From Ganoderma boninense (lineage: Eukaryota > Basidiomycota > Agaricomycetes > Polyporales > Polyporaceae), in the NCBI GenBank assembly GCA_002900995.3, contig CM035304.1:82877-146876 (forward strand): 64,000 nt of DNA. The letters are read 5' to 3'. The position numbers and the translations under genes are program-made. The notes under the pieces were generated by a model. That model worked only from the letters and a program-made list of their open reading frames with translations. It searched no databases and was not told where the DNA came from. This document shows, in pieces, positions 57,313 through 64,000 of the stretch; the first letter of the stretch is position 1; each line of letters opens with the position of its first letter.

Positions 57313-58658
57313 TTTCGACGGCGCGAAGGGACGCATGTGTGGGAAGCGGTTCGATTGCGAGCCGCGGTGTATATGTAGCAGATGTCGCGCGTCTGGACAG
57401 CCGAGGACTACGTCCACGCCTCGATCCAACCTACAGGGGCCATGCACGAACGTTCCGTGGGCGGTGGCGGGAGAGATGCTCCAGCGACGGGAACGATGCT
57501 CCAGGAAGAAGACGTGTCGGGATAATCGCGAAGCAGTGGGCTCCGTTGAGGCGGCGTTAGAAGGTCGACTCCGCAGGCTTCCTGCAGCACCGGTTTGTCC
57601 GATGAATGGAACCACGACCGCCCCCGCGTCCTAAGGTGGTTCGCTTCCATGCCTCCGATTCTATACGCCGGCGGATCCATTTCTCGCGTATGTTTGAGTT
57701 CTGTGCTGTGGTGCTGAAAATGTGACCGATATGTGGGAGGAACCCGGCCACTGCCCTAGAGCGGGCGAACAGTGTCCGCAGCAGGTGCCTACGACTTGAA
57801 ACAGAGGAAGGGACGACTGGAATAGGTGCAGGGGAGAGATGCATGGATATCGATGGCGTGTTGACACATCATCACCCACAATGCTGAGCGTCCACTGGAG
57901 ACGCATGGGTGAGATGCCGCAGAGACGGTCAGCGGGAGGGTTGTGGTGACGGTGAGTACGGAGGCAACCAGGGGGGCACCAGATGTGCAAGGAGGCCTTC
58001 AACTTCTGGCACATGGCATTGAAGGGTTCATAGCCGCGAGGGGAGAATATCCGGCCGCGTACGACAACAGCAGTGAAGGCGGTTCTTCAGGCGTCACGAA
58101 GAGGCTCAAGCATTTTTATTGACTCACCTTCCTCCCAGGTCCACGCATACATCACCCACTGTCCACCCCAGAACACTCATCTGAGGTGCTATTTCCATTT
58201 CTTGTGCATAGACGGCGAAGACCGCAGCGAGCGACGGTCAAGGCCATCCGAGGTTCAAGACCGCTGAACTGGCCGCTACGTATGCGATAGAATAAAGTAC
58301 GAGGCGGTATGCCCTTTATTATCGACCATTTTTGAAGCTGAGACGCAGAGCTGGGAGGAGCGGAGGAGACGAGGAGGAGGTGGCCGTTCTCGTCAAGCCG
58401 CGCTGGCCTCATCATCGGGCGCTTGGACACGGGTATTGCCGAAATCAACGTGAACTCAGCACTTCCTCCGAGTCCTCGGCCCAGAGAGTCGACCGCATGC
58501 CAGTGAGGCCAGATTGATCTGGAATAAGTACACTCCCTCTGGTACGTTATTCTATACGAGACATATACTCCAGAATTTAACACATGCATGATCTAGGAGC
58601 TTCCAGTCACCATAACTTCGGCTCTCGGCATTTGCAGCGTTGGACGGGCCCATCGGAC
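57313..58658. other. Divergent promoter region between CFEM and deaminase genes
   Basis: Upstream of both the 57.3 kb CFEM gene (minus) and the 58.7 kb deaminase (plus). No coding region recognised. A possible 5' UTR intron of the deaminase lies at about 58,541-58,597 (GTACGTTATT to GATCTAG). Confidence 0.45.
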
Positions 58659-60107
58659 ATGTCCACTGGCACGTCTCCGAGTTCACGAAGTACAACTGAC
58701 TCGCCGGAAGGCACCACTTTGGACACCCCAGACATTGTTTCTAGCATCCTGCTCGCTATGTGGCAAATCCATCCTTCCGCGCCACACAAGGTACTCCCTC
58801 ACCTCGTCAACGCCCCACCACCCCATGACTACGGGTTCCTCGACGCCATCACCACCCTGTGCTCGTTCGTCCCGCAATGCCAGTGTGCATCCGCCGCGAT
58901 AGAACTCGGGATGGAAACTCACCATATATACATAGCCACCAGCCCTCCCGCTCCTGCAGTGCTCCGAGAGGCGGTGCCCTCCTGGATCCGTCTCATGCAG
59001 CAGATATCGGAGAGCCGGCATCCCTCGTCTTCGAAGGCCGAGGTCGCGGGTCCCTTGCACGACTCTGGCCCAGATCCTATCGAAAGCTTCATCGCGGCCG
59101 TCTATCGCATCTGCCATGCAAAGATCCTATATGATGTTCGAAACGATTGCGCCGAAGACCTCCTGCAGGACCTCTCCACCGCGTCTGAGGAGAGGACCAA
59201 GCTATTGGGGCTCGAAGCGGATGAACGTACTGCACTCGTCGAGTGTCTGAAGGTGATGGTTAGCATGGCCAGACAGGAGTCCACAGTGTCCTCCGTCGAG
59301 GATGTTCTGAGGCTGCATGCCACCGCCAGAGCTGCCGGGAAGTTCAAGGACATGTTTGACTTGGAACAGTGTACGTCCTCTGCATACCTAGTCACTGGCA
59401 CGCGCATGCGCAGCATGACAGCGTCCCCGTCACATCTAGACATCGTGAGCGCCGCTCGTCTATCTGAAGCTGTGGACTTTCTCGTCGCCTTCGCCACCGC
59501 TCAACGCAGTCGGCGGAGGTTACCGCTGCCCCGAGACGTCGCGATCAGCTGGATCGCGACCCCCACCCCACGCGGATTCACAGCGACCATGAACACACGG
59601 GAGTTCATGGGTGACATATCGGACGACGACGCCGTCTGCCTGAAGGTGCCCGACGACTTCCTCGAACCCCCAAAACACATGTCCCTCGTCGACGGCTCCC
59701 CAGACCATGCCAAGGGGAGCGGTGTCACGCACTGCGAGGCCGCCCTCCTCCAGTACGTCCTCGAGCACGACCTGTCCGTCGACCGGCGCATCGGGGCCTC
59801 CCACCCGGTCTGCTACGCCTGCCTCATGCTCGTGCGCGCGCTCAACCGCGTCTTCCAGAAGGGGTTCGTCCTCGGGCGCCGGCGCTGGTCCGTGGACACC
59901 GCCTGGCTGTGTCCGGAATCGATGACGGGCCCGGCGCAACTCAGTCTCGGGCTGCGCGAGGAGCTGGTGGCCAGCCTGAGAGAGGACTTCAGGATGGTTT
60001 GCGCCAAGGCGAATTATGACCAAAGACGTTCCCACTCCTTAGGCGAGTTCCAGCATTCTCGTTGCCATTGCGGCCTGACGAATGCTCCCACAGTAGAAAC
60101 AATGTAA
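58659..60107 (+). CDS. Predicted zinc-dependent deaminase (OTT_1508-like), intact copy
   Basis: Start chosen at 58659 (MSTGTSPSSRSTTDS), matching the MSTS starts of the relatives; an in-frame ATG at 58584 is possible. N-terminal helical region: SSILLAMWQIHPSAPHKVL, DYGFLDAITTLCSFVPQC, FIAAVYRICHAKILYDV, VEDVLRLHATARAAGKF. By homology an intron lies at 59371-59439 (GTACGT to CATCTAG), joining FDLEQ to YIVSAARLSEAVDFLVAFAT; it is 69 nt, so reading through it keeps frame. C-terminal domain: HMSLVDGSPDHAKGSG, VTHCEAALLQYVLEH (HxE), GASHPVCYACLMLV (CxxC), then DTAWLCPESMTG. All three metal ligands and the catalytic Glu are present and the frame is open throughout, making this the best candidate for an active enzyme. 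Substrate unknown; intracellular, no signal peptide. Confidence 0.85.
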   Translation: MSTGTSPSSRSTTDSPEGTTLDTPDIVSSILLAMWQIHPSAPHKVLPHLVNAPPPHDYGFLDAITTLCSFVPQCQCASAAIELGMETHHIYIATSPPAPAVLREAVPSWIRLMQQISESRHPSSSKAEVAGPLHDSGPDPIESFIAAVYRICHAKILYDVRNDCAEDLLQDLSTASEERTKLLGLEADERTALVECLKVMVSMARQESTVSSVEDVLRLHATARAAGKFKDMFDLEQCTSSAYLVTGTRMRSMTASPSHLDIVSAARLSEAVDFLVAFATAQRSRRRLPLPRDVAISWIATPTPRGFTATMNTREFMGDISDDDAVCLKVPDDFLEPPKHMSLVDGSPDHAKGSGVTHCEAALLQYVLEHDLSVDRRIGASHPVCYACLMLVRALNRVFQKGFVLGRRRWSVDTAWLCPESMTGPAQLSLGLREELVASLREDFRMVCAKANYDQRRSHSLGEFQHSRCHCGLTNAPTVETM

Positions 60108-61210
60108 ATCCTTTGTGTTTTGCAGGGCCACCTTATGAGGGAAACAGAGGTTCTCCGTGATGTCCTGTCGCCGAGATGAGAGATGGCGTTTCAGGAGCCC
60201 TCTGTAGGGTGAATTCGAAGGGTAGTGCCGTGACAGGCACGAGATGGGCTATGCATGTAGTTTCTTCCTACCGAGCCTGTCGTTTGTCGCGCGTTCAGAC
60301 GTTCGAACAGCGCCCCCCAAGGCGTTCAGGCGGTGTATCCGCTAGCGAGTTCATCACTATGAACGCCATCCGAGGACGTGGACCTGGTAAGGTTCCGTCC
60401 GAGTCTACAACTGAATTTGGCCGGCATATACGCCCATCTGCCTGCGTTCACGCGGCTGTGATCGACTTGGATACCGAGTACTGATGTCTGGTTATCACGA
60501 TCGGCGGGTTCCTAGGACACTGGCAGATCAAACAGTACATTCGTACGGATGTTCAAGTTGTATATCGCTCTTGCACGAGCATCTCGATACACATGAAATA
60601 GTTTTGGAAAGACAGTCCTCCCATTACACCCCACCCGGTTGCACCCTACAAAGTGCGATCATGAATCTGAGTAGGGCCCAAATTCGCATTCTAAGCCGCA
60701 CCTAACATTCGCTGACTGTGGCGCTTCGTCATCCTTCCCAGCGTTAGCGCCGGAGGTTGCCATAGCTCGCACGCACAAAGACCGCGCAAACCTCCTCACC
60801 CAGCATCGAGTGTCTCCATGGGGTAGGATCCAGTCCGTATATCTCGTCAAGGCAATGACCTCGGCGCGGAACTTGATACTGTGAAGCAAGTTGTGAAACC
60901 CGGGACCCTAGTGAAGGCACATCAATATCGAGATGAAGGTTGAAGGTGAAAGGCATCGGAGACTGCTGGCACAGAAAATGAAGCGGACACCCACACTTGC
61001 TGTTCTCTACCAGCAAGAACTTGAACGTCTCGCGGCGATCGTGGGGTCACCGAACACCCGTGGTTCAAGCCTGAATGTGTATACGCTCACTGCGTTAAAT
61101 TTCAACGAGTTTGTGAAGTCAGCAGGTGCGTACACGGGCTAATAGCCGCGTCGGAATGCAGGATTACGCTCCGTCACTAGTAGTGCGCCGAACCCGGGCC
61201 CTCCTCGAGC
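60108..61210. other. Convergent spacer
   Basis: Between the 3' ends of two oppositely oriented deaminase-family genes. No gene, repeat or RNA recognised. Confidence 0.45.
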
Positions 61211-62629
61211 TCACAACCAATGCGACTCCTGGACGACGGTCTCCAAGTCCATCAAAAGCTGCTCCTTCAGCGCATCCACGACTTCCTTCCGTGTGTCCTC
61301 AGGAAGCACCCACGGCGGCACCGAATCGAGCCGACACCAGTCAGGATCGTCCGCGCGCACCGTGAACCCCGCCCCGAGCGCCATGTTCACCGCCCCTGCA
61401 TACCGCACCGACGCGTAACACGGCACCTCCGAGCACGCGACGTACCCCTTCATCTCTCCCACGGGCTCGCCATGGTCCATGAGGTGCTGGATGAGCGTGA
61501 CCTCCGGGCGGACAATGATCGACCGGCCTGGGGGTGACGAGAGCAACCGCTCCTGCCCGTTCCACTCGAGTTCGCCGCAGCACTCGGGCGTGCCTGTGTC
61601 CTCGCCTTTCACCACTTGCAGCTCGTCAAATTCGCACATCACGTCTTCCCAGATGTCGGGTGGCGACTCTCCGAATCGCGCGGCGAGGTGCGCCTCCGTC
61701 ATCGTCGCGCTGAACGGCCGGCTTCCGAGAGACGGATCTAGTACGACAATCGAGCACTGGTCGTCGAAGTCAAGCTTCGGAGCTTTGGAGTGGGCGATGA
61801 GAGTCGACACCGCGAGTGGCAGGCGGAGACGTTCGAGCACCTTGTCGATTCCTATATACGGGTCTGTGGGAGGCTATGAGTAAGTTTGGGAGGAAGACTT
61901 GGACACTTCGACAGAGAATCCGGGTGTGTACGTACACACGTATTCGTTCAAGAACCCCTTCAACGCAGTGCTCTTCATCACGTTGCGAATGTCGACACAC
62001 AGCGTGTAGAACCGGAGCACGTCCTCGTCGTCCCCCAGATCCTTGCGAGAAATGGACTGTGCGAACGTCTGAGCGAGCTTGAAGAGGTGGCGGAGCTCGT
62101 CCGTGAGCTCCTCCCTCAGCCGCTTCTCCTCTTCCATCTGCTCCCGCCCCCATTTCCGGGGCTCGTGCACTTCGATCAAGCGGTCCCAGGCACCTGAACC
62201 CCGACTCATGGCACAGTGGCGCATGGTCGGGTAGCAGAGGCTGTGGATAGACAGGACGAAGCGCCTCTCGGCCTCGGTGAACGCATCCTCAGGACCGCGC
62301 GGCACGCCCTCGGTGTAGTCCTTGCACATAGCTGAGAATAGCGAAAGCCATCCCTTCACGTTATCGTGGAATCCATCTGGGATTGATGGAGAAGGGCAGA
62401 TGTAGAGGGTCGTTTGCCCCGGCTGGTGAGTTTGTGCAGTGGCGGCCACTGTGTCGCATCCGGGGTGGTGCGCGAGCACGGCCACGAAGGAGTCGAGAAG
62501 ACTGAGGCCACGAGTGCGGCTTTGGGCTTGTCCAATATATGCATGGGCATAGAAGGCCTCGAAGAGATGCTGGTGAACGTGAGGAAGCAACGCTGCGATA
62601 AGGGTATCGATGTCAGCCGAGGATGTCAT
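61211..62629 (-). CDS. Deaminase-fold protein lacking zinc ligands (pseudo-deaminase)
   Basis: Start ATG at 62629. Exon 1 encodes the same helical N-terminal architecture as the neighbours: LLDSFVAVLAHHPGCDTVAA, FVLSIHSLCYPTMRH, DDEDVLRFYTLCVDIRNVM. Donor GTACGTAC near 61,935 and acceptor CTCCCACAG near 61,865 lead to YIGIDKVLERLRLPLAVSTL. Both exons are fully open. At the active-site positions it has RPEVTLIQHLM (His lost, Glu kept) and YVACSEVPCYASVRY (second Cys of CxxC is Ser). It ends LLMDLETVVQESHWL and TGA. With intact frames but missing ligands it is more likely a non-catalytic family member than a random pseudogene. Confidence 0.78.
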
Positions 62630-64000
62630 GCTGAACAGGGGACGAGCTTGAAGATGGTTCGAGTGAAGACGGGGCGGACAACTTTACACAGGGCCCGTAC
62701 TACTTTCCTCAGGCGTTGCGTCTTTCGAAAAAATTGGGAGATGGCGGAACGATAGGGATAGGAGCACTCTAGGAGAGTGCTCACGGAGACTGTCATCGAT
62801 ATCAGCGCGCAATCTGCGAGTCATACTAGACCGTACCCACGCCACGAGTTCAATCGTTCTGTTCTCTGACTTGGTCATGGGTGACTCGAGCAGATCCACA
62901 CTGGCGCTGCGTTCCGATAGAACGCCAGACGCATGAGCCCATACACAACTGAGCGCGCCAGCGATTCTCCTTTGAGCTGCCTTCCAGTCGACCCATGACG
63001 AGCAGACTCACCGGGCCGAAGGTCCATCAGGCGTACATCTCCCTCCCCAAGAATACGAGCACCACTGAGGAGACACCAGGTCAGGCCAAGAATCTTGAAC
63101 GGCCAAGCGATCCAAGGAGTAGTCAAAAATGTGGATGCTGTCCTCGCTTCGACAGGCGATTCTGCGTCGCTTAGCGAACACCAAAGCGTCCCGAGAATCG
63201 AATGAGGGTCTGAACCACCCCAGGTCCCCAAGTTGATTCTGGAGTCGATTCGGAGAGGCGATTCTGTCTTGATGCATCCATAGCGCCCGTTGATGGAGGG
63301 GGCGATACGCCGTACGGGCGACGAGAGGCGAAGCGAGTGGGGGCGAAGCGGCTTCGGGGGTGCGGTGCTACTCCAGAGTAGAATCGTCGCTCCGCCCTCC
63401 TCGAAGCAACTTCCGAAGCGACTTTCCGAAGCGACCACCGAAGCTGCATCTTTGACTATCCCAAAATTTTGTTGTATCAGCCCTGCCCGAGTCGAAACTC
63501 ACGCACGTAGTACCTCGACGTACCTTGTCTGTCTAGTCCCACACAGTGACGTCAACACATGTCTACCTCTTATGACACAAACTGTCTCGAAGTCCCTCTG
63601 ATGATTCACGGCCGCCGCTTCTAGCGATAGCGCATAAGCCTCTGAGAGGTCCCCACCATCTCGTGCGCCTGAACGCTCGCATCGTGCAGCAGAACACCCT
63701 CAGCACTGGAACGAGGGGACGAGGGCCTTGAGAATGAATGCCTCGAGGTGGGGGCTTGTTGCATGGTCTGGCATAGGACTCACATTGCATCCACTCTGCG
63801 CCTCGTCACCCGCAGGGATTCGAATTCGCATAAATCTGATCTCACCGAGTCCCTTCCAGGATTAGAAGCACTTTGAGTGAGTCAAGATGTCCAATAGCTG
63901 ACAACGGCATGGGACTCACAGGTGGTCTCTCCTGTCATGGCTCCCGGTTATGCGTGCAAATTTCCGACGAGATTTACCAGGTTGGCAGCACGGTGGCATA
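62630..64000. other. Right-edge region with unassigned minus-strand open stretches
   Basis: Minus-strand open segments at 62,684-62,899 (ELVAWVRSSMTRRLRADIDD) and 62,875-63,438 (LTWCLLSGARILGEGDV), with GTGAGT signals between them, could be exons of a gene continuing past the window. I recognise no family. Around 63,310-63,450 the words CGAAGCGA and CCGAAGC recur several times. Confidence 0.3.

Overview
This is nuclear DNA of a filamentous fungus, most likely an agaricomycete basidiomycete; a wood-decay lineage such as Polyporales is my inference. The supports are GC-rich coding sequence, many 50-90 nt GT-AG introns, an F-box protein of the type expanded in mushrooms, an intron-rich Baeyer-Villiger-type flavin monooxygenase, a fungal bestrophin, and many CFEM-domain proteins (eight-cysteine fungal extracellular proteins). 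No intact transposase, tRNA, rRNA or CRISPR array was seen. Layout: 0-5.2 kb holds two ordinary genes on the minus strand, an F-box protein cut by the window edge and a bestrophin-type anion channel. From 7 kb to the end the window is an accessory, duplication-rich region made almost entirely of two gene families. Family 1 is secreted CFEM proteins: twelve recognisable loci (7.1, 9.5, 19.7, 29.9, 43.7, 46.3, 47.6, 48.9, 51.0, 53.1, 55.0, 57.3 kb) and one collapsed relic (55.7-56.2 kb). Most are short secreted proteins; three have Ser/Thr-rich stalks and probable GPI-anchor tails, and one has a transmembrane segment and a basic tail. Four minus-strand copies between 47 and 54.3 kb form a tandem array of about 2 kb units. 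Family 2 is predicted zinc-dependent deaminase-fold proteins (I place them in the OTT_1508-like deaminase group) at 16-17.5, 32.8-34.4, 36-37.4, 39.1-39.6, 39.8-41.2, 58.7-60.1 and 61.2-62.6 kb. They range from intact (58.7 kb) through frameshifted copies to one without the metal ligands (61.2 kb). A flavin monooxygenase lies at 11.3-14.1 kb. Rearrangement history readable from the sequence: the 15.2-17.5 kb block (repeat plus deaminase) recurs inverted at 36-38.4 kb. The 18.2-20.5 kb block (repeat plus CFEM) recurs in direct orientation at 28.2-30.6 kb. In that second copy the deaminase is absent and the repeats that flank it at 15-18 kb are merged into one. A fragment of the monooxygenase lies at 26.8-27.1 kb. 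The 7.1 kb CFEM block is matched by an inverted block at 54.4-55.5 kb. An AT-rich island (32.5-35.2 kb) carries the most divergent deaminase and a 267-bp MITE with perfect 25-bp terminal inverted repeats. How the genes may work together: CFEM proteins usually act at the cell surface or outside the cell, often in haem or iron capture or in host interaction. The deaminases are expected to be intracellular enzymes on nucleic acids or nucleotides. No direct functional link between the families is visible; they share a fast-evolving, duplicating neighbourhood. Many copies differ by single-base indels, including one in the otherwise conserved bestrophin gene, so assembly error must be separated from genuine gene decay.
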